The notes beneath the pieces are model-generated. The model was given only the letters and a program-made list of their open reading frames with translations, was not told where the DNA came from and did no database searches. From Limnephilus marmoratus (taxonomy: Eukaryota > Arthropoda > Insecta > Trichoptera > Limnephilidae): a DNA stretch of 64,000 nucleotides. Numbering within the stretch: position 1 is the first letter of the stretch; each line of letters opens with the position of its first letter. The stretch covers positions 20,167,450 through 20,231,449 of the forward strand of contig OU862927.1 in NCBI GenBank assembly GCA_917880885.1, written 5' to 3'. The position numbers and the translations under genes were made by a program. Of the stretch, positions 1-11,885 are shown piece after piece.

Positions 1-41
1 ATAAAATCAAGAGATTTTAATTTTCATCCATCAAATGACCT

Positions 42-455
42 GACGACCTCCGTAGTCCAGTGGGTAAGACTCTTGACTCACGATCCGGAGATTGGGGTTC
101 GAACCCGGCATGCGAAAGTAAATTTTATTTGATTAATTTGTGTTATTTCACAATTAATTCATTTAAAATAATATATAGTATATTTGCGGCATGTTCCAGT
201 GTGGAAGATACTATCAGTATCGCCCTGGTGTAAGACCACCATTCAGAATTGAAACGTTGCTTGAAAATGGCTTTAGCCGTGTTTGGTGACCAGATCTGAA
301 TAGCCAGGTACTTCCCAACCCTCCTCTTCCCCACCTCCTTCCCCTTCTCACTACCTTCAGCCTCACAACATACCTAATTTGGGGAATGCCATAGTCTCAC
401 TGGCTTCAGACGGGAGCAGTTGAGATTCTTGTGCGGTATTCACTGTAAAAAAAAA
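42..455 (+). mobile_element. tRNA-headed SINE (family A, copy 1, head type 1)
   Basis: The tRNA-like head at about 42-118 has an A-box-like TAGTCCAGTGGGTAAGACT and a B box GGTTCGAACCC. It is followed by a linker ending in TTTATTTGATTAAT, a body shared by eight copies in this window, and a short A tail at 447-455. Proteins predicted on the opposite strand of this body are artefacts. The head matches that of the copy at 45682-46103 and differs from those at 26093 and 37763. Confidence 0.85.
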
Positions 456-1786
456 TCCTTTTCTTCAAGATCTTGTGATATATTTAGAAAATCAAAACCA
501 AAACAAATTGAAGCTATATGCATCAGATGTTCTCGGAAATTAAAAAAAAAATCTACAACTTCAAGAGTCCACTAATTTTTCCAATAGAGAACTCCAGTAC
601 ATTTTTTTTATTCTTTTTAATAAATAATGACCTTCTAACTTAAATAACTGCACCTTTATTTTTATTTTTAAAGTTAGTTATAATAGTTAAAATAATTGTT
701 AAAGTTTTAATTTTTCAAGACCCCTCCGAAAACCACCGATGTATGGTGAATCGTGTGTCGTCATCACTCCTGAAAAATTAGTATAGGATTGGGCAATCAG
801 CTGATCTACTGCCGCCATTTTGAATTCCGTTCTTCGAAGTATTCTCCCTAGAAATAGCATTACTATTTTTTTTTGTACAGTAGTTTTTTTAACATTTTCA
901 ATAATAGAGATAATCTAATAAGAGATGCCTTATAAACACAACAACTAAATATCTATAAACAGTATAAAATAACGAATAACATGAAATGTTGTTAGTACTG
1001 ATGGCTTATGTCATACCTACATAATCAAAGTTTCAATACAATGATTGGTGACGCGTGACGTCAGCACTAACCATTTCAGTAATACCAACTTTACAGTGTG
1101 TTTTGACGAGAGGTTTAAAAATGCACTTTTTAATAAATTTTTAAAACTTTACGTTTAATATTATGAAATAAAACTTATATATTCAGAATCAGCGTTCATT
1201 GGTCTGTATGAACATATTTTTTTTAAAGCCATAATATTTTTCACTGGAGTTCCTTATTGTGAAGGCACAAGTCGTTGCAGCAAGTTTTTGTACAATAAAA
1301 ATAAATCCTCAAATAAGAAGTGTGCGAGTGCTCCGTGTATACGATGTAATAAAAATTTAAAAAAATATATGGAATCACAAAACCCCCAAAAATACCACAA
1401 AAAATACCCCAAAACACCTATTAAACCAGTAAAAAAATCCCATCTCACTTATTTTACCCCTAAGTTGGCAACCCTGAGCGAGAGATGGTGAAAATCAAAA
1501 ATTACAAACCTATCTTTACAGCTCCATCTATGAAACTTTATCTATGTGTGACAGCACTTTTACGTCACGGACCACGGTTGAAAAATTTGAACGAAGTGAT
1601 ACGCCCCTGCGACTGACTATGGGCGGTGTAACACAGCGGTGGTGAAGGGACCGAAGAAGGGGGCGGGGTATGCGCAATACGAACCAAATTTCGTACTCTC
1701 CCAAGTTGATCTAAAGGTGGACGGAGAATAGACGTATTTACTCTTTACAACAACAAAATATAAATGGATTTCAAAAGATTGTTCTT
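456..1786. other. AT-rich stretch, nothing recognised
   Basis: Homopolymer-rich sequence with only short frames and no exon-like codon use. A GC-richer patch at about 1600-1700 has no coding match that I recognise. Confidence 0.5.
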
Positions 1787-2395
1787 TTATCTAGCATTCG
1801 CATGTTTTAAATTTTGAGAAAAAATGTTTATTTTTAGTGTAATAAGGTATACCATAGGGCGTTGGCAGATTTGTTAAATTTTCAAAAAAGATTTTGTATT
1901 ATACCACACCCATTTCAAATCATATAATCATTAAGTAAAATAAATCGATACATTATCTGGGTATCGCATGTTTTAGAATTTTAATTTTAGTTTAAATGAA
2001 ATCATTAAAAAATGTATACGTACATGTGTTTCTTGACGAAAATTGGTCCGTTTGTGTATTTATTTGCGCACTTATAAACTAATATATTTCAGATTTTTTT
2101 TAACATTCTTATTAAATATTGACATTATTGAAAAATGATAAATACTTATAATCAAAAAATTGTTACAAAAAGTACATAATTTTAGTAGTTTTATCATCAC
2201 GCCTTTAAGCATTATTGGATGTGGATATAAATTAAAGCAAATTTGGAATGATATGAAATCGATATTGAGTTATAATTTTAAAAAGCTGGTACGCAGAATA
2301 ATTAATCTTTCTCATTTTAACCGCCCTGCACGATCATAAGAACAACTTTCGACGAAATGTGGATTTTCGTCCGCTGGATGGTTAAACGCTTTTAA
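1787..2395. repeat. Interspersed ~610-bp direct repeat, copy 1
   Basis: It matches 9088-9691 in the same orientation over its full length, from ATCTAGCATTCGCATG to GGTTAAACGC, with scattered substitutions. It contains an internal sub-repeat (CGCATGTTTTA near 1798 and 1966). No frame or terminal inverted repeat was seen; the class is unknown, perhaps a solo LTR or a nonautonomous element. Confidence 0.75.
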
Positions 2396-3010
2396 ACAAT
2401 TGGAAATCGATAAACGAACAAATAATGTTCCAAACGTAAAATTAATCAATAACGTTAGGAAAATTATTTATACCCTACATTACAAGACCCAAACAATATA
2501 TGTAACTCATTTAAGTAAGTCAATAGCAGTCTTGTCATTTTATTAAACAATTAAGAACACATTTCCATTTAATATGAGGAAAACAGATAAATAGAATCAT
2601 GTAAATAAGTCGTCTCAATGGGATGGATCTACCCTCAGTTTTAAAATGGTTTTTAACATTGAAACAGCTGTCACAATAATAAAAAAAAAACTAAAATTAT
2701 TACAGAACTTACTAATAATATTACTAACTACTAAATTTGATTTACCTACATTAATAATTTAAAAAATTAATGCAGTTCTACCAATTAAACACAAAAACAA
2801 TTAATTGAGAATTTTAATCACTTGATAAAGCAAGCACCCAATTTATTTATTTATTTGACATAATATATAACATTTTTAAATGCAATGTCGGCCTCGCTGG
2901 GTAGCTCACCTTTGCTGAGGCCTCCATTAAGCTGTATCTTTTGTTATTTTATACTCGCATTCGTAGTATTTGTACATGACCTCACTTAAGTTTTCGAATT
3001 CTTTGATTGT
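2396..3010. other. AT-rich stretch, nothing recognised
   Basis: No long frame and no repeat match that I can see. Confidence 0.45.
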
Positions 3011-3084
3011 GCCATGTCTTCCTCTAACATCATTGACTTCTTGCATTCATTCAATGTGGACGTCGTATCAGCCCGACTCTCTCG

Positions 3085-3480
3085 ACCCATTGCCTTTGCA
3101 TCGCAATGGGAGGGATGGACTCATACGTCCGTCACTCCTAGACACATTGACCCCAGATTGAGCGAATCTTTTTCTCCATTCTTCGTCCACCATAGAGTAC
3201 ATATTGTATACAAGTCTAAACTATCTAGCATTTTTGCATTTTTAAGGAACTCCTCATTCTTAATTCGTGACACGGTCTTATATGGTTTTACTGAGGGGTC
3301 TTAATTTCTACATTTTTCAGTCGGTTTTCATTTTACCTTTGCCAGTTCCGTATCTCACTACCATAAATCATCATCGTGTGTATCAGAACCATATTGTAGA
3401 CTTCTAACATCCCTTCTGACATTTTTTTCTGACGACTACTGCACTTTACAATTTCCTGCATTCAACCTTCTTTCAAAGTT
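3085..3480. pseudogene. Non-LTR retrotransposon debris
   Basis: Two pieces. About 3085-3180 matches, on the opposite strand, the LINE-tail copy at 45169-45330 (ATTGCCTT...CGCARTGGGAGGG...CCCAGATT). About 3230-3480, read on the minus strand, gives VYNMVLIHTMMIYGSEIRNW, the pattern of a reverse-transcriptase C-terminus (VLLYGSETW in intact elements), with stops. Both are broken. Confidence 0.5.
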
Positions 3481-3567
3481 CTTATCAGCCAATATTTTGT
3501 ACTTAAAATAACTAATAACTGATAATCCTTTATTTTTCGTTACACGTTGCAATATTTTTAAGCATTA

Positions 3568-3940
3568 CAGTAGAGCCTCGCTAATCCAGACCCCCGTTAC
3601 TTCGGTGCACGCTGTAATCCGGACGGGCGAGAGGAACGTTTTCGACCCTAAAGGATACAGTTTTTTTTCGGTTAATTGCGGAAGGATATCAAAACATCCC
3701 CAATTAAAAAAATCATGGAAGAATTCGCAAATTTCTTACATGTTTGAATTTTTCAATAAGTACATTATGTACGTATACATATTCTTGTCTAAATTGACTT
3801 TAAATTTTTACTTTAATAAATGAAACGCAAGTTTAAAATGTGTTTTATTCCTATTAAAATATTGCAAACTGTAATCCGGACGCCTCGATAATTCGGAAGG
3901 GGTCTTGTTTTTACCTATCCGGATTAGCGAGGCCCTACTG
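3568..3940. mobile_element. Tigger/pogo-type MITE with TA duplication
   Basis: The termini CAGTAGAGCCTCGCTAATCC and its inverted partner ending GATTAGCGAGGCCCTACTG are flanked by TA on both sides (3566-3567, 3941-3942). Internal ATCCGGAC motifs recur near both ends. The end sequence is typical of Tigger/pogo elements. 373 bp, no transposase. Confidence 0.85.
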
Positions 3941-3984
3941 TAATTTACCCTTCTTTTTTCATAAATAGATAATGGATATCAAAT

Positions 3985-5027
3985 CAGGGCCGGATCTACG
4001 AAATCTGGCGCCCTGTTCAGTAGGTACCGATGGCGCCCCCCCCCCCTACATTTTTTTTTGATTAAAAATTCGTTCACCCCAATTTTTTTTTTTTTTTATT
4101 TAATTATTATTTTTTTACACTAATTTATCAAATAAAATCAAGACATATAAAGGGTGTAACTTTTCCATGTGACCTGGCGGTAGCTCTCACACTCGTTTTT
4201 TTTTAAAGAGAGGATCGCCAGGAGCCCTTTACTCTCTGAATCTATTGGGTAAAGATAAATTATGGTGCTATTTTAATTATTTTAGGAAAAACTCTTTGCA
4301 AGTTATGCTTTAAAATAATACAACGAATTGTTTGTTTGTGCCCGTACCATGATTTAAAATATAGGTTACGAGACAATGCGGGTGGTTTCGCTGAATTAGG
4401 TCCATTAGACATTCTTGAGATTTACGCGTTTATGTAACTATATACCCAACGCGAATATTAGAAAAAGCAAATACAAATACGTTCTCATGGCAACGTACAA
4501 CACAAGAATAGCATCTACTAGCTTCTGACAGGCAGTCCCGACGAGAGACAGTGAGCAGTGATAATAAGAATATAACCTCAAATTTGTGCCTTGCATTTCC
4601 CCTGTGTTGAGCGAACATACACTAAACACTGACGTATGGTATCAACGGCTTACGAACAAAAATACCGCGCTGTGATTGGTTATTGAATTTGGATCGCACC
4701 TATTCGTCGTAAAAGACAATAAAAGATATATGGAAAAATAGATCTTACGTTTAAACTAAATATATGGAATTTGTAAAAAAATTCTGTAACTGACTATAAA
4801 TTCGTAAGCCGTTGATACCAACCAGATGCGTGCGCATTCTGTTTCTTTGGAAAGTGTTGCTAGAGCGTAATAATTATTTCGTACTTACGGGTAATTTTTA
4901 AACGATTCAGGGAATATTATAACTAAATTTTAATACAATATTTATTTTCTCACGGGCGCCGCGGCGCCCCTTCGGAGTTGGCGCCAGGTTTTTGCACGTT
5001 TTTGAACGTATGGCAGATCCGGCGCTG
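3985..5027. mobile_element. Nonautonomous hAT-type element, 1043 bp
   Basis: The ends CAGGGCCGGATCT and AGATCCGGCGCTG are inverted, and the flanking 8-bp repeats TATCAAAT (3977-3984 and 5028-5035) are identical. An 8-bp duplication with CAG ends is the hAT signature. There is no transposase frame. It contains the MITE at 4638-4819. Confidence 0.85.
4638..4819. mobile_element. 182-bp MITE with perfect 19-bp inverted ends
   Basis: GGTATCAACGGCTTACGAA at the left and its exact reverse complement at the right. It is nested in the hAT-type element. No clear target duplication, so the superfamily is not assigned. Confidence 0.7.
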
Positions 5028-5256
5028 TATCAAATATGAAAATAGCCAGTGAAATGAAATATTGCAATCAACTCTTGAAAAAAGTAGGGTTAATATGATT
5101 TTTTTTCCACCTAAATATATTTTCATGACAATGTTTATGTTTATGTTGATGATTTTTCGCGTACAATTTAATTACGTGGGCATTTAGTGCTTATCAAAGC
5201 ATTACAAATTCAATTCTGATCAAAATTTATTTATTTAAGGATCATAAACAGTCTTA

Positions 5257-5814
5257 GGGGGTTTTTCACCATCCTCCCAATAGCTTATCCATACACATAA
5301 TGAATATTTTGGATTAACCCGTCTGCTTGTTTAGGATTAAAACATCCCAAAACACGTAATCGCGTTATACTTTCATAAGACCAAAAACGTCCCGAGCGAC
5401 CTTACATTTTAAAAGCTATGTATCTCTCTTCCTCTCATCCAAACATGTGTTTTTTTTCTTTTAACCAGAAAGAGAATGAAATAATGCTTCTTATTGTCTT
5501 TCAAATATGAAATCTATCTTGCATAGATATTTTACAATTTCGATCCAAAGTGAAGGTTTCTAATTTTTTTCGCGAAACTGAGGCTTCCAGATTGTGAGAT
5601 GCGAATATATTGAACCAAGCAGACGGGTTAATTCTACAGGATTTATTTATTTCAAAGGTCTGAGTTTACTATTCGGTACTTGAACCTATGAACAATGGCT
5701 ACATATAGGATAAATTATCCGAAGTTTTTACCTGTTGCTAGTATTTATTTGTTTTTTTATTAATATTCGTTATGTGTATGGATTAAACTATTGGGAGGAT
5801 GGTGAGAAACCCCC
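5257..5814. mobile_element. PIF/Harbinger-type MITE flanked by TTA
   Basis: Inverted ends of about 55 bp (GGGGGTTTTTCACCATCCTC) with TTA on both sides (5254-5256, 5815-5817). A 3-bp TTA duplication is the PIF/Harbinger habit. It is interrupted by the element at 5318-5627. Confidence 0.8.
5318..5627. mobile_element. piggyBac-type MITE in TTAA
   Basis: CCCGTCTGCTTG and CAAGCAGACGGG are perfect inverted ends, flanked exactly by TTAA on both sides (5314-5317, 5628-5631). TTAA duplication and CCC ends define piggyBac-like elements. 310 bp, no transposase. It sits inside the Harbinger-type MITE and so is the younger insertion. Confidence 0.8.
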
Positions 5815-5817
5815 TTA

Positions 5818-6325
5818 GTAACATAATATACATAAGAGGATGACAAAAAACAGACCAATTATTAATGTTCACAGATAGGTATTTAGAAACATAAAAGTAA
5901 CTGAATGTAAACTAGAATATTTAAGATAATTAAAAAACAGGACAAAGCAGCAATTAAAAAAATGTATAATACAGGTGTAGATTCAACAAGTGATAAACCT
6001 AAATATAAAAACACAACAATAAAATAAATGCGATTATAACTGTAAAGAAAATAGGGTGCAAAATAGATAGGTATTTGGATTGGGACGGGTCAAAATCACA
6101 ATAATATAATATTATATACATAATATTCAGGTCATCGTTCGATGCTTGGTGACCCCTCGCAGAGCTCACTGGACTCTTCATTTTCGGATATCTTCGCCTT
6201 GTTCCTAATCCGTCAATGATAATTTATACCGGAAACCACTTCCCCAGGCAGGATAACGCCATGACTGTAAAGCAGCCAAGGTTTATTAATAAATTTATCC
6301 ATCAAGTATAGATTTTTATTGAATA
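5818..6325. other. AT-rich stretch, nothing recognised
   Basis: Short frames only. Confidence 0.45.
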
Positions 6326-6447
6326 CCAGCTGGTACCCGGCATGCGTTGCAATGCCATTCAAAGAAATAAATTGTTTTTTCCTGCATGTCCATTCCCACA
6401 GGTACCCGTTCCCCTTCTGCGTCCCTTTCCCTTCCTGCGTTCCCGTG
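6326..6447 (-). mobile_element. Helitron 3' end fragment
   Basis: Read on the minus strand: GGCATTGCAACGCATGCC hairpin, nine bases, then CTGG before T, a decayed form of the CTAG end seen at 27438 and 51516. The body is C/T-rich as in the other copies. Confidence 0.65.
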
Positions 6448-6448
6448 G

Positions 6449-6694
6449 GATGCTTCAGGAAAGGAAGGAGAGTTGAGTTGAGAAAAGGAAGGAAAAGGGT
6501 TTAAGGGGTGGTTAGGAATCTGGGGTTCAGTGTGTCCTGGTCATCCACCTCCAAGACCTAGACAAACCTCACCCCATGAACCTGGGCACCCCTGCTAAAT
6601 CACCAAACGTAGCGAACCACTTGGGGTTGGCAGAGGTGATGGTCATCCAATAAAGGTTCCTGGGGCGGCGGTACCCATTCCCGCCTCCCAAATT
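6449..6694 (-). mobile_element. SINE-like family C, copy 1 (tail missing)
   Basis: Minus strand begins AATTTGGGAGGCGGG and runs GGTACCGCC...CCTAGACAAACC (in + orientation) as in the fuller copy at 7404-7743, but lacks the LINE-like 3' tail. Confidence 0.75.
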
Positions 6695-7403
6695 AAATGA
6701 CTTATTGCAATGCGAAAATATTTTGACCCTGTGACAAAATATGGTTGAGGTCTGAGGGGTTAAGATTTCAATGTCACACATCCGTCGTCATTTATTCATT
6801 TATTGTAATAAAAACGTGTTTATATAAATCTTTGTACTTGTTATAATAATCTAATAATGTGGAAAAGTGTGCTCGGGTACGAAAAGGATGAATGTCAATT
6901 AAAAAACTCGCGAAAACAATGTGACACCTAGTGGACCCTTTTCATTATTAAGCCAAGCTTTCAGAAGTTGATGAAAAACCAGGAATAATCCACGGCTTAA
7001 ATCGTGGGTTAAAGTTAACCCCAACTCAACTGACGGAATTAATACCTAATTAGTTTGTTGTAATTGGCTTACTTCGAGGGCCATTAACTTCCCGTACTCT
7101 TCGATGGAAAACTTTCAAGTTAAAATAAAACATCGTAACATATCGTTGCTCCCAAAAGTTATTCAGTTAAATGAATATGTAATACAAGAAATAAATAAAA
7201 TTAAACAATTAAAAAAAACTTGTAATAAGTAAATATTTTATGCATAACATATTATAACTTACAACCTAAGTAAGAATCGTGGCTCCCTTACAAGAGCTCC
7301 TCTTTTCTGATATAAAGGTATACATGACCAAAAACGACCTTTATTATAATATTTTGTAAAATATATTTGTATAATATATATACATATAATTTATATATAT
7401 ATA
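6695..7403. other. AT-rich stretch, nothing recognised
   Basis: Ends in an AT-dinucleotide-rich tract (about 7365-7403). No coding evidence. Confidence 0.45.
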
Positions 7404-7743
7404 TTTTTTTTTTACATGAGCTCCACACAGGAGGCCCTGAGGAAAATAACTTCCCTCAGGGCCTATGTCATCTTTGGGGATGCTGTGTGGAGGGTTTTTT
7501 TTAAGGAAGGGAAGGAGAGGAGAGTTCTGGGAAGGAAAAGGGTTTAAGGGGTGGGTAGGAATCTGGGGTTCAGTATGTCCTGGTCATCCGCCTCCAAGAC
7601 CTAGACAAACCTCACCCCATGAACCCGGGCACCCCTGCTAAATCACCAAACGTAGCGAACCACTTGGGGTGACCTATGGCAGAGGTGTTGGTTATCCAAT
7701 AAAGGTTCCCGGGGCGGCGGTACCCATTCCCGCCTCCCAAATT
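7404..7743 (-). mobile_element. SINE-like family C, copy 2 (full length)
   Basis: About 340 bp on the minus strand from AATTTGGGAGGCGGG to an A tail (T run at 7404-7412 on +). Its last ~90 bp match the 3' end of the LINE at 26423-26998, including the stem-loop made by CCTGAGGGAAGTTATTTTCCTCAGG. A short element borrowing a LINE tail is the usual arrangement for retrotransposition in trans. Confidence 0.85.
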
Positions 7744-7780
7744 GTATATTTTTTATATTACAATAATAAAAAAATAAAAA

Positions 7781-8139
7781 CTAACGAGTTACAGGCATGC
7801 ATTGCAATGCCTCTTAATTATGAAATTTTTTCTCCCTGCATGTCCTTTCCCATTCGTCCCGTTCCCCTTCCGCCACCCCTTCCCCTCCCATGTGTCCTTC
7901 CCCTCACTCGTTCCCCCTCCACCTTCCCCGCTTTCCCACCTCTTTCCCGCGTTCCATGTATTCAGTTTTCAAACAGCTCGCGTGCCACCTATTGCAATTT
8001 TTTATACAAATTTTAAATTTTCATAGATATTACAAACATTCATTTTTGTATATTATAAGCATAATCAATGAAATTTGGTTGCTAACTTAGGTACCTACCT
8101 ATTTAATATACCTTTAATTCTTGATTGATTATATTCAAC
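7781..8139 (-). mobile_element. Helitron fragment with C/T-rich body
   Basis: Minus strand ends in the GGCATTGCAATGCATGCC hairpin then TTAG next to T. Its inner part matches the Helitron at 50703-51516 (TTGAAT...TCAAGAATT...GGTACC). Proline-rich frames on the + strand come from the C/T tract. Confidence 0.65.
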
Positions 8140-8140
8140 C

Positions 8141-8448
8141 AGCTGAAGTCCCCGGCGATGCCCGGGCTTTACACAGAGTTTTCGAAATCAAATGTAGACA
8201 GTAACCTTCCTTTGCATACAAATCAAATCCACACCGCCCGCTTGCCAGCCCGCTCGTCCGCCACATACAGACATTCTCCTTTATATGTTATATATTTCAA
8301 CCAATTTACACAACTACTAAACTTCCTCATGAATCACTCTATCTATTAGTGAAAACCGCATGAAAATCCGTTCAGTAGTTATTGAGTTTATCGCGAACAG
8401 ACAGACAGACGCGGCGGAGGACTTAAATTTATAATAATATATCATAGG
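8141..8448 (+). mobile_element. RTE-like LINE 3' remnant
   Basis: CAGCTGAAGTCCCCGGCGAT through GTGAAAACCGCATGAAAATC and GACAGACAGACGCGG, the characteristic RTE-type 3' UTR text. Related pieces are at 26136-26352 and 44831-45050. Confidence 0.65.
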
Positions 8449-9087
8449 TGAGTACTTCAGGTAAATTCATCAATTTAAAGAGTTTATTCGAAAATTGAAT
8501 TTTGATTGATCTCAAATTGTGAAATTTTTGACAGCTTCGTAAGAGTTTTTGTAATGATTAAAAAACTTTTCAGATGTATTGACACGTAGTTGTAATAACC
8601 CAGAAACCTACGCGAGGGTGGAAAGAAGGTATTTTGAAAGTTTCAAACAATTCCTATGCTTAATTATATCAATTCGCAAACAACAAACAAACATACATGC
8701 AAACAAGCAGACATTCAATACTTTTTATAGAAGTGTGTCTGTATAAATAACATGTATCGCTATAATTGGGTATCCAATCACAGCGATACATGTGCTCTAA
8801 ATGCCGTTTTAGGTAAATGGCATAAATCACGAAGTTGACAATCCAACAATATTTGCTCTAGTCTAGACAGAATAAACGTAGGTCGAACATACTTTGCTAA
8901 TAAAGCAAGTACCCAATGCTGCGTGAACGTTCCAATAGGCTGTTCCAATAAAGATGAATATTGGTGTCCAATATAGTGCCGAAAGAAATAAACAAGGCTT
9001 TAGTTTAAAGCTTCGTTCAAAAAAGAGATCTTTAAGAGGGCATTACCAGAGAAAACCAGAAATATATCATTTTCAAATCAGATTTAT
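8449..9087. other. AT-rich stretch with one perfect hairpin
   Basis: 8750-8793 folds as ACATGTATCGCT / AGCGATACATGT, with a further ATTGG/CCAAT pairing in the loop. Nothing else recognised. Confidence 0.5.
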
Positions 9088-9691
9088 CTAGCATTCGCAT
9101 GTAATAAATTTTGAGAAAATTTCTTAATTTTTAGTACAATAAGGTTATTCCATAGGTCGTTGGCACATTTGTTCAATTTTCATAAAAGATTTTGTATTAT
9201 ACCACACCCATTTCAAATAATATAATCATGCAGTAAAATAAATCAATACATTATCTAGCAAACGCATGTTTTAAAATTTTTATTTTAGTTTCAATCAAAT
9301 CATTAAAAAATATGTACGTACATGTGTTTCTTGACGAAAATTGGTCCATTTGTGTATTTATTTGCGCACTTACAAACTAATATATTTCAGATTTTTTTAA
9401 CATTCTTATTAAATTTAGACATTATTGAAAAATGATAAATACTTATAATCAAAAAATAATTACAAAACGTACATTATTTTGATAGTTTTATCATCACGCC
9501 TTTCAGAATTTTTGGATGAAGGTATAAATTAAAGCTAATTTGGATTGAAATAAATTCGATATGGAGTTATAATTTTAAAAAGCTGGTACGGAGAATAATT
9601 AATCTTTCTCATTGTAACCGCCCTGCACGATCGTAAGAACAACTTTCGACGAAATGTGGATTTTCGTCCGCTGGCTGGTTAAACGCTCTTA
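9088..9691. repeat. Interspersed ~610-bp direct repeat, copy 2
   Basis: Same family as 1787-2395. Flanks differ on both sides, so it is a dispersed element rather than a local duplication of a larger block. Confidence 0.75.
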
Positions 9692-9844
9692 AGTTGTGGT
9701 CCATCGACTTTGTGTCTTGGTTCTAAGGAGTCATTTTCCAAATCTTGCAATTTTAATAGGTATAATTTACTTTTCAAATTAATCAAATTTTTCTTTGATC
9801 ATTTTTGCAGTTAAGAATCCACCATGGAGAACTTATAGAGTCGT

Positions 9845-9875
9845 GATAATAATAATAATAATAATAATAATAATT
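9845..9875. repeat. (AAT)n microsatellite
   Basis: About ten AAT units, followed by TTTATAAAGCGCCG, a phrase also seen at 44703. It may be the 3' tail of an old LINE copy. Confidence 0.8.
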
Positions 9876-9959
9876 GGATAATTTATAAAGCGCCGTTTTT
9901 GTGAAAAATCACCTCAAGGGCGCTGTAGTCAGGCGCTGATAGTCAGTCCCGAACATTTT

Positions 9960-10195
9960 ACTTTATTTTTAAGGGCCCGCAACCCGGATTTGTACCGATT
10001 TATTACATATTTACCTTAAACACGGTAAGTTTTAAAGCTCTTAAAAAATATATATTGTGATTCTTGAAGATAATATCTAGACTTTGCCCGCGTCGAAACG
10101 CAAATTATATAAAATTCCCTCGACAGAAAAAAATCGCAAAGTATGCTCCAAAAATTATTATTAACACGTTTGTTTCAATTATTTTACAAGTTATA
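9960..10195. repeat. hAT-relic-associated repeat, copy 1 (cut by the Harbinger element)
   Basis: It matches 28145-28202 plus 28849-29000 (TTTCTACCGATTT..., GCTCTTAAAAAATA..., GAAAAAAATCGCAAAG). The second copy continues into a broken hAT transposase tail; this one is interrupted at 10196. Confidence 0.6.
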
Positions 10196-10397
10196 GGGCC
10201 GGTATATCAGTCATTGCTAAGGAGCACATTCCTCGCTCAACTTAAACCGACCAAATCGGCCGCTTAAGCCGCAGAATAGTTCCTTTGCTAGACGCTGTGG
10301 CGCTATTGGCAATAACACATCTGTCAAATTTGACATTTGCCAATGTTTCGATTTCAATTGATTTCAATATACATCTGCTACGTACGTAAATTACATT

Positions 10398-11251
10398 ATG
10401 AATAAATTAACCATCAGCATGGCGTTTGAGCCTTCTTCGAGCGTTGAGGATTTAGATATCGTTTATTTCGTAAAACATTTAAACAGACCACGCAAAGTGC
10501 GAATATATAGAAACAGGTCTGACGACTTCCTGGCGTGGATGAAATTCAATTTTATTACAGGTTTCGTCTCTCCAAAAGGGTCGTAAATTGTTTGTTAGAT
10601 TTGATAAGGGATGATGTCAAATCTAAAATTAACTGGTAAGTGAAAATGCTTTTTAAAAGGTATAAAAAAGTAGCTAACAATATAGTACCCGTCTGCATAG
10701 TGTGCTTGTTTTCATTTCAGGAATAAAGCACTCCAAAATCCAAAACACCAGATACTTTTGACAATCAGATACCTAGCATCTGGCTCCATGCTGATTGCTG
10801 TGGGGGACTTAATCAAAGTTCACAAAACTACCGCAAGCAAGCACATTTGGATAGTTTTACAATCAATTGTATGTTTTACAATCAACTGCTTTCATTACTT
10901 TGAAAAATGATCCTGAAAGTTTGGAAGAAAAAATAGGATTTTTTGCAATAGCTTACTTCCCTAAAGTGATTGGTGCTCTTGATTGCACATGCGGTAAGTT
11001 AAAAGTAAGTAAGTTGGTAAGTTAAACGTCATTTTATCCAAGTGCTTGTCCCAATATCGACAAACATGTCCCCCTTGGCTTGCATACCTTATTCGACTAT
11101 GAATGTGCAGACTAATCATTAGTGAACCATTATTTTAGGTGGATGGAACGCAGAGATTCACCAGAACCGAAAAAGGTTTCTTTTCTGTCAACATGAAAGC
11201 TATTTGTGATGCCAATCTCAGATTCACCAATATCGTTTCAAGGTGGCAGGG
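10398..11251 (+). pseudogene. PIF/Harbinger transposase (HARBI1-like), broken
   Basis: The DDE nuclease of Harbinger elements cuts and pastes the transposon. Seen here: MNKLTISMAFEPSSS... to FITGF; then, in another frame, RLSKRVVNCLLDLIRDDVKS. A GT-AG gap follows (10636-10720), then NKALQNPKHQILLTIRYLAS and GSMLIAVGDLIKVHKTTASK (helix-turn-helix region), AIAYFPKVIGALDCT with the first catalytic Asp, a second GT-AG gap (about 10994-11138), and FFSVNMKAICDANLRFTNIV with the second catalytic Asp. At least one frameshift separates the first two parts, and the C-terminal third including the last acidic residue is lost after about 11251. Non-functional. Confidence 0.75.
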
Positions 11252-11885
11252 GTTACATGTTTTATATTAGTGTAATTATTTATTTTTTGAGCTAACGTAG
11301 TTGTAAATTTACCTCAGGCCTCTTCAGCATTCAATCATACTGAAAATTAATAATATAGGTACTTATCAAAATAAAAAAAATGTCTGAGGAAGTATAACAG
11401 AGTGTTTATTTTTTAAATGTCTTTATTCAGGTGTAATATTCAAAGGAATACAAACAAATTACACAAAAGAAGAATTCTTAACAGACTTGATACTTCAAAA
11501 TGAAGTCAAAATCCGGATATATTTCAGGTGAAAGCTTTCACCGACAACATAGAAATAACCTACTTTATTTAATGGTTACTAAATTAAGCTGGTCTATATT
11601 GTCATGCGTGACAATCGGTGTAGTTATAGTAGGAGTAATAATTTTTTATTTTATTTATTTCATTATTTTAATATTACATTTGATTAGAGTATTGCTCATC
11701 TCACTAGGTGTGAAACGCCTGTGTTGAGATGGCAATTTATAGAGTGGTTGTTATCTAGGTTTTTGTTTACATAATATGACAGTTATAAAAATAAAATAAA
11801 ATCAGTATTTTTTTCTTACATTATACAATTCAAGTTTGAATGTAGAAGATTAAGACAAAATAATTTTGAAGCAATTAAATTTCAG

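Noticed and set aside
46..118. A functional tRNA gene (also 46030-46103 and 37690-37763 on minus)
   Set aside because: A and B boxes are present but the cloverleaf is poor and each is followed by the same SINE linker and body.
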